The notes under the pieces were generated by a model. That model made no database searches. It saw only the letters and a program-made list of their open reading frames with translations, and was not told where the DNA came from. A DNA stretch of 62,357 nucleotides from assembly GCA_014799475.1 (NCBI GenBank), contig JAAVHX010000008.1, forward strand, positions 1 through 62,357, read 5' to 3'. The position numbers and the translations under genes were made by a program. This DNA is from Clostridiales bacterium (lineage in GTDB: Bacteria; Bacillota; Clostridia; Oscillospirales; Oscillospiraceae). This document shows, in pieces, positions 1-7,302 of this stretch (within the stretch, counting starts at the first letter, position 1; every line of letters starts with the position of its first letter).

Positions 1-157
1 AGCTTCAAAATAGAATTGATGAGACCCTTCATTTCACTATCTTTCGACAGTTTCCTGAAGGACTCTTGTCCTTCTGGTGCTTTCTCGTTTCTTCGTTGTT
101 TAATTTACAAGGTGCAAGCGAGTCCGCTGAGCTTCGGTTCCCCTCGTCATGCGGAAC
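1..157 (-). other. Leader of an rRNA operon, probably pre-16S (partial)
   Basis: This stretch downstream of the tandem promoters has no plausible gene. On the minus strand it carries GCACCTTGTAAATTAAACAA near 102-121, which resembles the CTTTGAAAACT-type words in Clostridia rRNA leaders and spacers. It also has a hairpin (GAAGGAC / GTCCTTC, 57-74). The mature rRNA would begin beyond position 1, so the identity is inferred from promoter and leader style only. Confidence 0.55.
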
Positions 158-163
158 TCCGTT

Positions 164-192
164 ATTCTAGCACGCTTCTCAGAGTTTGTCAA
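164..192 (-). promoter_or_regulatory. rRNA operon promoter P2 (sigma-A)
   Basis: On the minus strand there is TTGACA (187-192), a 17-base spacer and TAGAAT (164-169). Transcription would start near 157 and run off the left edge. It is the downstream partner of the promoter at 266-294. Confidence 0.78.
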
Positions 193-265
193 GAGGTTTT
201 TTCGCTGTTCGGCAAAAAACTTTTTGCCGCCGCTGGAAACCTTGCTCTCTCCTGAGCGCTCAGTT

Positions 266-294
266 ACTATACCAGACCTTCGCGCCTTTGTCAA
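266..294 (-). promoter_or_regulatory. rRNA operon promoter P1 (sigma-A)
   Basis: On the minus strand there is TTGACA (289-294), a 17-base spacer and TATAGT (266-271), close to a perfect vegetative promoter. A second promoter with the same geometry lies 102 bases downstream. Tandem near-consensus promoters are typical of rRNA operons. The rRNA itself would lie left of position 1, so the target is inferred. Confidence 0.75.
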
Positions 295-376
295 CACTTA
301 ATTTCGCTTTTTTCCATCTTTTTTTCTTGGGTCCTTCCTGACCACAAAATATTGCACTTTCCGGCGGGCCTAGCCA

Positions 377-1306
377 CTACTTCTTCTCTCCCGGGGGAAA
401 CGCGGCAGTCAAAATCACCAGAACCAAACAGCCCACAGGCGCCGCGATCCCCGGCAGCCGCTCCGTGATCCCCGTGAGCGCCAGCCCCAGCGCCGCGATG
501 GCGGCCAGCGCGGGCCACCGCCGCTCCCCCCAGGCGTGGGCCAGCAGTCCCGCCAGCGTCAGGTCGGGCAGCAGCCACAGGGCGGATACCAACCCCTCCA
601 GCCGGGCGCTGTCCCCCAGCAGCCCCGCCGCCGCGAAGAAGGGCGCGTCCACCCGCACCGCCACCGCCGTACTGAGCAGCCCCGCCGTCAGCAGGCCCAG
701 CGCGGCAGAGAGCAATCCCAGCATCCCCAGCCACATCAGCCCCCGGTGGGTCCCGCCCGGTTCCTCCTTCACCTTATATAAATGCGGCAGGACAAACAGT
801 CCGGTGGACAGCACATTTGCTCCCGCCAGCATAGACTCCCACCAGCTCCCGGCGGGCTCCATCACCCATCGCCACTCCACCCGGGGCAGGCCCAGCAGCA
901 GGATGGCCCCCACCGTCACCAGCGCCCCCAGCCAGAGGATCTCCACCGCCCGGAAGAAGGCCGCCGCCTTCCCCCAGCCCATCCAGATCAGCGGCAGGGC
1001 CAGCAGCACCAGCAGCCAGCCGGTGCTTTCCCGGTTCCCGGACGCCGCCTGGACGCGGTCCGCCGTCCGCCGCAGCACATCCGCCATGAGCGCCACCGCC
1101 CAAATGCCATACAGCGCGTTTAATATGGGATGCAGGGGCCGGCGCCCCACCCGGCGCAGCAGCCCCCAGCCCACGAGCACCCCGATGGGCACGCTGGCCA
1201 GCAGCCACCGCCAGTCCGTCCGGCCCGCCGCGGCGGCGCCGATGGACAGTCCACCCACCATGACCGCCACCGCCAGTTGGCGGGTCGATAGTTTTTCGCT
1301 TTTCAC
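377..1306 (-). CDS. GerAB-like spore germination permease
   Basis: This 309-residue integral membrane protein has about ten hydrophobic segments and resembles the B subunit of GerA-type germinant receptors. Those permeases belong to the amino-acid/polyamine transporter superfamily and sit in the spore inner membrane. I chose GTG at 1306 because GGAGG lies 8 bases upstream and the codon overlaps the upstream stop as GTGA, the same coupling used by the gene before it. Upstream in-frame ATG and TTG codons are less well placed. It is shorter than the usual 360 residues. It is the third gene of a minus-strand gerA operon, and its germinant is unknown. No clear terminator follows before the rRNA promoters. 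Confidence 0.78.
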   Translation of the reverse strand: MKSEKLSTRQLAVAVMVGGLSIGAAAAGRTDWRWLLASVPIGVLVGWGLLRRVGRRPLHPILNALYGIWAVALMADVLRRTADRVQAASGNRESTGWLLVLLALPLIWMGWGKAAAFFRAVEILWLGALVTVGAILLLGLPRVEWRWVMEPAGSWWESMLAGANVLSTGLFVLPHLYKVKEEPGGTHRGLMWLGMLGLLSAALGLLTAGLLSTAVAVRVDAPFFAAAGLLGDSARLEGLVSALWLLPDLTLAGLLAHAWGERRWPALAAIAALGLALTGITERLPGIAAPVGCLVLVILTAAFPPGEKK

Positions 1307-1860
1307 GCCGACCCCCTCCATTCTTCCCAATCGATGAGGACAGGCCCGTCCCCGGTCAGCAGGGGCAGGGTCAGCACCTCTCCACGCTCCAGCGCGGCCA
1401 GCGCTTTCACCACCGTGGGGGCCTCGATCCCCCGGCGTTTGAGCAGGTCCAGCCCGGACGCCGGGTCACGGCAGGCGTCCAGCAGCGCCGCCGCCCCCTC
1501 CTCCGCCAGCCACACGGTGGCGGACGCCCCCAGCTCCTCGTTGCGCAGGACGGCCAGCAAGGTCTCCCGCAGCGCCACGTCCCGCCCTACTATTATATAG
1601 GAGACACTGGTCAGGGACAGCTCCTCCTCCCCCGACCAGGGCAGGCCGGCCAGCGCCTTGGCGAAATCCTCTCCGGCGTGCCGCCCCCGGCTTTGGTTCC
1701 CCTGGTCGTCCCCGCCGCACACCGCCGTCAGGGTGACCGGCCCCGGGCCGTCCACCCCCAGCACCCGCACCAGGCCCAGCCCCTCCGGCTCTTTGGGCGC
1801 GGGCCGCCAGCCCGCCAGCAGCACAGCCAGCGCCACCGCCAGCAGCAGCCATTTTCTCAC
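1303..1860 (-). CDS. Short GerAC-like protein without a lipobox cysteine
   Basis: The product has 185 residues: an N-terminal hydrophobic segment (about 2-17), then a domain resembling the first domain of GerAC, with a YIIVGRDVALRE stretch and a following A-rich segment. GerAC proteins are normally 350-400-residue lipoproteins. Here the usual LxGC lipobox reads LLAGW, so Cys is replaced by Trp, and the C-terminal half is missing. The GTG start overlaps the gerAA stop (GTGA) and has AGGAGG 8 bases upstream. The stop overlaps the next gene the same way, so the short form looks deliberate rather than frameshifted. It could be a degenerate subunit. Confidence 0.7.
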   Translation of the reverse strand: MRKWLLLAVALAVLLAGWRPAPKEPEGLGLVRVLGVDGPGPVTLTAVCGGDDQGNQSRGRHAGEDFAKALAGLPWSGEEELSLTSVSYIIVGRDVALRETLLAVLRNEELGASATVWLAEEGAAALLDACRDPASGLDLLKRRGIEAPTVVKALAALERGEVLTLPLLTGDGPVLIDWEEWRGSA

Positions 1861-3377
1861 CCCTGATTCCTCCTGTTCTCCGTATTCAAGTAGTCGGGCC
1901 GGGTCTTGACCTCGGGCAGCGGCTCCCGCAGCACCACGTACCCCTCCTTCTGTTTTCCGGCGTTGGAGGCGAAGGGGGTGAGGTAGGCGACGCCGAAGGT
2001 CTCCAGCATGGCCAGCCGGTACACCAGCGCCAGCCCCGCCAGCACCAGCCCCGTCAGCCCCGCCAGCCCCCCGGCAATGGTCAGCCCGAACCGCCAGATG
2101 CGCAGCGCCCCGGCGAAGTCCTGGCTGGGGGCGGTGTAGCCGGCGATGCCCGCGATGGCCACCACCACCAGCACAGCGGGGGACACCAGCTTGGCCTCCA
2201 CCGCCGCCGAGCCCACCACCAGCCCGCCCAAAATGGACACCGTCTGCCCGATGGAGGAGGGCAGGCGCAGCCCCGCCTCCTGCAAAACCTCAAAGGCCAG
2301 CAGCATGACCAATATTTCCGTCAGGGTGGAAAAGGGCACATCCGCCTTGGCGGCGATGATGGATAGGGCGAGCTTCACCGGGATCAGCTCCGGGCGGAAC
2401 AGCACCGCCGCCGCGTACAGCCCCGGCAGGAACAGCGTGACCAGCATACACACGTACCGCAGCACGGACAGCGCCCCGGCCACCGCCCAGCTGGTGCTCC
2501 TGTCCTGACCGGTGCGGAAGAAGCTGTCCAGGGTGGCGGGGAACAGCCACCCCATGGGGATGCCGTCCACCAGCACCCCCACCCGGCCCTCCGCCAGCGC
2601 CGCGCAGAAGCGGTCGGGCCGCTCGGTGTAGGCCGTCAGGGGGAAGGCCGTGTGGCTCTCATCGACGACATACTGCTCCAGGTTCCCCGTCATCAGCAGC
2701 GCGTCGATGTCGATCTGCTCCAGCTTGGCCTTCACCTGGGCCGCCAGCTCCAGGTCGGCGATGCCATCCACATATAGCACGTCCACCGGCGTCACCGACT
2801 GCCGCCCCACCACCTGCTCCTCCACCTTCAGCTCCGGGGCCCGGAACCGCCGCCGCACCAGGGAGGTGTTGGTGCGCACGCTCTCCACAAAGGAGTCGCG
2901 GGCCCCCTTTACGTCGGGCTCATTCTCCGGGTCGGACACGGAGCGCTTTTCCTCCGTCCCCGCCGACAGGGTGAGCACCTTGTCCTTTCCCGGGAAAAAC
3001 AGGGCCACCGACCCGTCGATCATATCGAAGACCACCTGATCCGCCTTGTCCCGGCTCTGGACCACCAGGGAGTACAGCCCGCCCTTTTCCATGAGGTCGA
3101 AGGCGGCGTCCATATCCGGGGCGTCCCGCAGGGCCTCGTTCTGGGTCAGGGGCCGAAGCACGTAATCGCACGCCCGCTCGTTGCGCACCTGTCCGGCGAT
3201 AAACAGCATTTCCACCTGCCGCCGGGGATCGTTGTTCAGGTAGAGCGTCCGGCGGTTGAAGTCGGCGCACCGGTCGAACACGTTGGCGATGGCATCCGCC
3301 GTTACCGGGCAGTCATACCGCGGCTCCTGTCTGGGATGGGGCGGCGGCGTCTGTTTTTTTGTTCCGAAAATACCCAT
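1857..3377 (-). CDS. GerAA-family spore germination protein
   Basis: This 506-residue A subunit of a GerA-type germinant receptor would act in the spore inner membrane, where GerA complexes trigger germination in response to nutrients. The N-terminal half is a soluble domain beginning RYDCPVTADAIANVF, with the family-typical RRRFRAPELKVEEQ and DVLYVDGIAD segments. The C-terminal half has several membrane helices (about 285-470) around FSTLTEILVMLLAFE. The start at 3377 has AGGAGG 6 bases upstream; the open frame extends further but runs into a repeat. First gene of the operon gerAA, gerAC-like, gerAB-like. No vegetative promoter is evident, as expected for forespore expression. Confidence 0.9.
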   Translation of the reverse strand: MGIFGTKKQTPPPHPRQEPRYDCPVTADAIANVFDRCADFNRRTLYLNNDPRRQVEMLFIAGQVRNERACDYVLRPLTQNEALRDAPDMDAAFDLMEKGGLYSLVVQSRDKADQVVFDMIDGSVALFFPGKDKVLTLSAGTEEKRSVSDPENEPDVKGARDSFVESVRTNTSLVRRRFRAPELKVEEQVVGRQSVTPVDVLYVDGIADLELAAQVKAKLEQIDIDALLMTGNLEQYVVDESHTAFPLTAYTERPDRFCAALAEGRVGVLVDGIPMGWLFPATLDSFFRTGQDRSTSWAVAGALSVLRYVCMLVTLFLPGLYAAAVLFRPELIPVKLALSIIAAKADVPFSTLTEILVMLLAFEVLQEAGLRLPSSIGQTVSILGGLVVGSAAVEAKLVSPAVLVVVAIAGIAGYTAPSQDFAGALRIWRFGLTIAGGLAGLTGLVLAGLALVYRLAMLETFGVAYLTPFASNAGKQKEGYVVLREPLPEVKTRPDYLNTENRRNQG

Positions 3378-3396
3378 GGTCGCGCCTCCTGGTTCC

Positions 3397-3605
3397 GTTG
3401 TCATGCTGCGAAGCGGCCAGGACGCTCGGTAGGCAGTCAAAGACTGCCGGAGCGGTCGTTCGGCGCAGCCGAATGACGCTCCCGCCAAATGACGGCCCAT
3501 AGGCTGGTTCGCCGGGGCCGTCATTCGCCCTTTGGGCGAACAACCGGCCCTGGCAGTCCTTCGGACTGCCTCGCTCCAGTCCAAGCTCCCTCGCTGTCCG
3601 CTTCT
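3397..3605 (-). repeat. Mosaic intergenic repeat, copy A
   Basis: Read on the minus strand, it begins GAAGCGGACAGCGAGG, continues with GGAGCTTGGACTGGAGCGAG and ends GGCCGCTTCGCAGCATGAC. The middle holds nested inverted repeats such as GGCAGTC / GACTGCC. The same end modules recur at 51376-51497, 30045-30179, 35742-35872 and 51629-51669 with different interiors. The 209-base element separates gerAA from the divergent flavoprotein gene and is the longest copy in the window. Confidence 0.7.
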
Positions 3606-3664
3606 ACGCACTTCCCATTATTTCTGAACAAAGGGTAAATTATGCGTTCAGTCAAATATCCGCC

Positions 3665-3693
3665 TGTACATTCCCGCGCTTTGATGTTATAAT
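3665..3693 (+). promoter_or_regulatory. Probable promoter of the FAD oxidoreductase gene
   Basis: A TATAAT (3688-3693) lies 17 bases after TGTACA (3665-3670), a 4/6 match to the -35 consensus, and about 50 bases before the gene start. Confidence 0.5.
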
Positions 3694-3743
3694 ATAGTGT
3701 CTTTTTATGCGGCAGAGCAAAAATGGTAAAGGAGCGCCCCCCT

Positions 3744-5141
3744 ATGAACACCAATTACGACGTGATGATTCTGGGCACCGGCGAGGCCGGCATTTACGCC
3801 GCCTACGAGCTGGCGTTGAAGTGCCCCTCCGCCAAGGTTCTGGTCATTGACCAGGGGGCGGACATCTACCGCCGCCAATGCCCCATCGTGGCGGGCAAGG
3901 CGCGCTCCTGCGTCCAGTGCAAGGTGTGCGGCACCATGTGCGGCTTTGGTGGGGCGGGGGCCTTCTCCGACGGCAAATTCAATTTCACCACCGCCTTCGG
4001 CGGCTGGCTCACCGACTTTTTGGAGCAAAAAGAGGTCATGGAGCTGATCGACTACGTGGACGCGCTCAACGTGAAGCACGGCGCTACCACCGAGGTCTAC
4101 TCCACCTCCACCCCCGAGGCGAAGGCGCTAGAGCGGGAGGCGCTGAAGTACGACCTTCATCTGCTCCAGGCCAGGTGCAAGCACCTGGGCACGGAGAACA
4201 ACCTGAAGATCCTCACCAGCATCTATGAGGCCATCCGGGATAAACACACCTTCCTGTTCGACACCGCCGTCACGGACATTGAGGCCAAGGACGGCGTGTA
4301 CACCCTGGTCACGGAAAAGGGCGGGCGCTTCACCGCCCCCTATCTCATCGCCGGCCCCGGCCGCTCCGGGGCGGAGTGGTTTGCCAACCAGTGCAAGGCC
4401 CTTGGCCTGGAGCTGCTGAACAACCAGGTGGACATCGGCGTGCGGGTGGAGCTGCCCGCCACCGTGTTTGAGCACATTACCAACGTGGTGTACGAGTCCA
4501 AGCTGATCTACCGCACCAAGCAGTACGGCGACCAGGTGCGCACCTTCTGCATGAACCCCTACGGCCATGTGGTGGCGGAGAACGTGGAGGGCATCAACAC
4601 GGTGAACGGCCACTCCTACTCCGACCCGACTTTGCGCTCGGAGAACACCAACTTTGCCCTGCTGGTGTCCAACCGCTTCACCTCCCCCTTCAACGAGCCC
4701 TACCGCTACGGCAAGCACATCGCCTCCCTGTCCAATATGCTGGCCGGGGGCGTGCTGGTGCAGCGCTTCGGCGACCTGGTGGGCGGCCGCCGCACCAACG
4801 ACCACCGGATGTCCAAGTCCTTTGTCCGCCCCACTCTCACCGCCGCCGTGCCGGGGGACTTATCGCTGGCCCTGCCCAAGCGGCAGCTGGACGACATCAT
4901 TGAGATGATCTACGCCCTGGATAAGCTGGCCCCCGGCACCGCCAACTATGACACGCTGCTCTACGGCGCGGAGGTCAAGTTCTACTCCGCCCGCATCAAG
5001 CTGTCCAACGAGCTGGAGACCGCCCTGCCCGGCTTCTTCGCCGTGGGCGACGGCGCGGGGGTGACCCGCGGGCTGGCGCAAGCGGGAGCTTCCGGCGTGA
5101 AGGCCGCCCGTGTGGTGGCCCAGCGGCTGAACGTCCGGTAG
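3744..5141 (+). CDS. FAD-dependent dehydrogenase (COG2509 type)
   Basis: The 465-residue flavoprotein opens with a Rossmann dinucleotide fold (DVMILGTGEAGIYAAYELAL) and closes with the FAD-binding GFFAVGDGAGVTRGLAQA segment, the layout of COG2509 dehydrogenases. Between residues 45 and 65 it has a Cys cluster (C-x9-C-x2-C-x2-C-x3-C) followed by GGAGAFSDGK. This is the family signature and may hold a metal or Fe-S centre. The substrate is unknown. I chose ATG 3744 for the GGAG 9 bases upstream. It is monocistronic, with its own promoter. Its TAG stop is the first part of a GTAGGGG repeat. Confidence 0.8.
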   Translation: MNTNYDVMILGTGEAGIYAAYELALKCPSAKVLVIDQGADIYRRQCPIVAGKARSCVQCKVCGTMCGFGGAGAFSDGKFNFTTAFGGWLTDFLEQKEVMELIDYVDALNVKHGATTEVYSTSTPEAKALEREALKYDLHLLQARCKHLGTENNLKILTSIYEAIRDKHTFLFDTAVTDIEAKDGVYTLVTEKGGRFTAPYLIAGPGRSGAEWFANQCKALGLELLNNQVDIGVRVELPATVFEHITNVVYESKLIYRTKQYGDQVRTFCMNPYGHVVAENVEGINTVNGHSYSDPTLRSENTNFALLVSNRFTSPFNEPYRYGKHIASLSNMLAGGVLVQRFGDLVGGRRTNDHRMSKSFVRPTLTAAVPGDLSLALPKRQLDDIIEMIYALDKLAPGTANYDTLLYGAEVKFYSARIKLSNELETALPGFFAVGDGAGVTRGLAQAGASGVKAARVVAQRLNVR

Positions 5142-5175
5142 GGGCACGCACTGCCCACCACAGGACAACGTTCCA
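5138..5175 (+). repeat. GTAGGGG-type repeat fragment
   Basis: CGGTAGGGGCACGCACTGCC followed by ACGTTCC matches the order of words in the larger element at 34369-34440 (GTAGGGG, TGCCC, ACGTTCC). The TAG inside GTAGGGG is the stop codon of the flavoprotein gene. Confidence 0.45.
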
Positions 5176-5376
5176 TAATTTATTTGTCCAGTTTTTTGCC
5201 CCAAAAAGTTACAAAATTGTAACAAGCCGTTTCCCAGCCCGACGGCGCAAATCCCTGCCGCCGCCAGGTTTTCAACAACTTCCACCGAGTTTTCAACAAT
5301 CTCAACACCACGCTTTTGTGGGCGACATAATAAATGTCAAGGGAAACTTTCCCGGCTTATCCCACAAATTTTTATT
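5142..5376. other. AT-rich intergenic island with direct and inverted repeats
   Basis: There is no gene in this 235-base stretch. After the repeat fragment it holds an inverted repeat, GTTACAA-aa-TTGTAAC (5208-5223). Next comes a run of TTTTCAACA / TTCCACC words (about 5268-5310), then the dyad GACAT-aataa-ATGTC near 5322-5336 and TTATCCCACA near 5358. The TTCAACA/TTCCACA run and a GACAT/TTGACA dyad recur in the same order at 9655-9765. The function is unknown. The miaB promoter presumably lies here, but I cannot fix it. Confidence 0.4.
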
Positions 5377-5389
5377 GGAGGGCTCTTCC

Positions 5390-6802
5390 TTGAAACGAAC
5401 CACACCCGTTATCCCCGCCGAGGACATCCGGCGGCAGAAGGAATACTGCGCCGAGCTGCGCGCCCTGAACGCCCAGAAATCCCCCGCCCCCCTGGCCTAC
5501 GTGGACACCTACGGCTGCCAGCAGAACGAGGCCGACTCGGAGCTGCTGCGGGGGATGCTGTGCGACATGGGCTATGAGATCACCGACACCGACAAAGGCG
5601 CGGACGTCATCGTCATCAACACCTGCGCCATCCGGGAGCACGCGGAGCAGCGGGTGTTCGGCAACGTGGGGGCGCTGGTCCACGGCAAGCGGCGCAACCC
5701 CAACCAGATCATCTGCCTGTGCGGCTGCATGGCCCAGGAGCCCCACGTGGCGGAGCGCCTGCGCCAATCCTACCGCCATGTGGACCTGGTGTTCGGCCCC
5801 CAGGCCCTGTGGCGTTTCCCGGAGTTCCTGCGCCGGGTGTACCTGCGCCGGGGCCGGGTGTTCGAGACGGAGCCCTCTGACGGCGCCATCGCCGAGGGCC
5901 TGCCGGTGCGCCGCTCGGGCAAGCTGAAGGCGTGGGTGTCCATCATGTATGGCTGCAACAACTTCTGCTCCTACTGCATCGTGCCCTACACCCGGGGACG
6001 GGAGCGCAGCCGGGAGCCGGAAATCATCCTCGATGAAATCCGGGAGCTGGCGGCCCAGGGATACAAGGACATCACCCTGCTGGGCCAGAACGTGAACTCC
6101 TACGGCAAGGATCTGGAGGGCGGGATCGACTTTCCCATCCTGCTGGAGCGGGCCAACGCCATCCCAGGGGAATTCCTCCTGCGCTTCATGACCAGCCACC
6201 CCAAGGACGCCACGGAGAAGCTGTTCGACGTGATGGCCAGGTGCGATAAGGTGGCCCCGGTGATCCACCTGCCCTTCCAGTCTGGGAACACCCGGGTGCT
6301 GACGGCCATGAACCGCCGCTATACCCGGGAGCAGTACCTGGACAAGGTGCGCGCCCTCCGGGAACGCATCCCCAACGTGGTGCTCACCAGCGACGTGATC
6401 GTGGGCTTCCCCGGCGAGACCACCCCGGAGTTCGAGGACACCCTGTCCCTCATTGAGGAAGTGCGCTTCGACGCCCTGTTCACCTTCATCTACTCCCCCC
6501 GGAAGGGCACCCCGGCGGCGGAAATGCCCGACCCGCAGACCCGCGAGGAAAAATCCGCCAACTTTGACCGGCTGGTGGAGGCGCAGAACCGCATTTCCCT
6601 GGAAAAACACCAAGCCTACATCGGCACCGTCCAGCGCTGCCTCATCGACGGGGCGGGGGAGGACCCCCGGAACAACCTCACCGCCCGGACGGCGGGTAAC
6701 CGCCTGGTCCATCTCAACGGCGACCCCGCCCTTATCGGGCAGTTTGCCGACGTCCGCATCACGGACTGTTCCACCTGGGCATTATTCGGTGAGCTTTTAT
6801 GA
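5390..6802 (+). CDS. miaB: tRNA-2-methylthio-N6-dimethylallyladenosine synthase
   Basis: This radical-SAM methylthiotransferase adds the 2-methylthio group to i6A37 of tRNAs reading UNN codons. It has 470 residues. The N-terminal UPF0004 domain has its three cluster cysteines at about 43, 79 and 113 (YGCQQNEAD, NTCAIREHAE, CGCMAQE). The radical-SAM CxxxCxxC is at 189-196 (CNNFCSYC), and a C-terminal TRAM domain is present. The start is TTG at 5390, chosen because GGAGGG sits 7 bases upstream; a GTG further upstream has no such site. The stop overlaps the next gene as ATGA. The MiaA enzyme that makes its substrate is encoded at 37417. Confidence 0.95.
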   Translation: MKRTTPVIPAEDIRRQKEYCAELRALNAQKSPAPLAYVDTYGCQQNEADSELLRGMLCDMGYEITDTDKGADVIVINTCAIREHAEQRVFGNVGALVHGKRRNPNQIICLCGCMAQEPHVAERLRQSYRHVDLVFGPQALWRFPEFLRRVYLRRGRVFETEPSDGAIAEGLPVRRSGKLKAWVSIMYGCNNFCSYCIVPYTRGRERSREPEIILDEIRELAAQGYKDITLLGQNVNSYGKDLEGGIDFPILLERANAIPGEFLLRFMTSHPKDATEKLFDVMARCDKVAPVIHLPFQSGNTRVLTAMNRRYTREQYLDKVRALRERIPNVVLTSDVIVGFPGETTPEFEDTLSLIEEVRFDALFTFIYSPRKGTPAAEMPDPQTREEKSANFDRLVEAQNRISLEKHQAYIGTVQRCLIDGAGEDPRNNLTARTAGNRLVHLNGDPALIGQFADVRITDCSTWALFGELL

Positions 6803-7302
6803 CAAGACGTGATACAATTATAATGTGGACTGCCTACCTGCTCGCCCTGTGGCTGGTGGCGGTGGTCAACTACTATGTGCTGGGCCCGCTGCCCATCGCC
6901 CTGCCCCTGCTGCTGCCCATCCTGGCGGTGGCGGGGGGGACGCTGGAGGGCGCGCCCTTCGGCGCCGTCTACGGCGGGGCCTGCGGGGCGGTGATGTCCA
7001 GCCTGGGCCACCTGAGCCCGGGCTGCATCGCCTCTCTGTCCCTGTTCGGCTGGGTGTCCGGCCTGGCCACCCAGTACGTTCTCCGGCGGGACGTATTGGG
7101 CCACCTCATCTGCTCCGCGGTTGCCGCCCTGATCTGGGAGCTGTGGACGGTGGGCGGCCGCCTGATCGCCCATACCGCCCCGCCCCAGGTGCTGCTCCGG
7201 GTGGCGGCGCCGGAGCTGCTGTGGACCCTGGCCCTGGCCCTGCCGGTATACTGGGCGGGCCGGTTCTGCTGCGTCAACTACGGGAGGATCTACCATGAAT
7301 AA
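6799..7302 (+). CDS. MreD-like membrane protein
   Basis: This 167-residue polytopic protein has five or so membrane helices and small-residue-rich loops (PILAVAGGTLEGAPFGAVYGG). That, and its position directly before a class B penicillin-binding protein, match MreD of the rod-shape elongation machinery, which links cell-wall synthases in the membrane. Sequence identity to classical MreD is weak by eye, and no mreB or mreC is in the window. It overlaps the miaB stop by 4 bases and the PBP gene start by 8, so the three are translationally coupled. An ECF-transporter S component is an alternative fold. Confidence 0.6.
   Translation: MTRRDTIIMWTAYLLALWLVAVVNYYVLGPLPIALPLLLPILAVAGGTLEGAPFGAVYGGACGAVMSSLGHLSPGCIASLSLFGWVSGLATQYVLRRDVLGHLICSAVAALIWELWTVGGRLIAHTAPPQVLLRVAAPELLWTLALALPVYWAGRFCCVNYGRIYHE

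Noticed and set aside
5208-5223. Rex-like operator at GTTACAA-aa-TTGTAAC
   Set aside because: The half-site is not TTGTTAA/TTAACAA. It remains an unexplained dyad and I do not assign a regulator.
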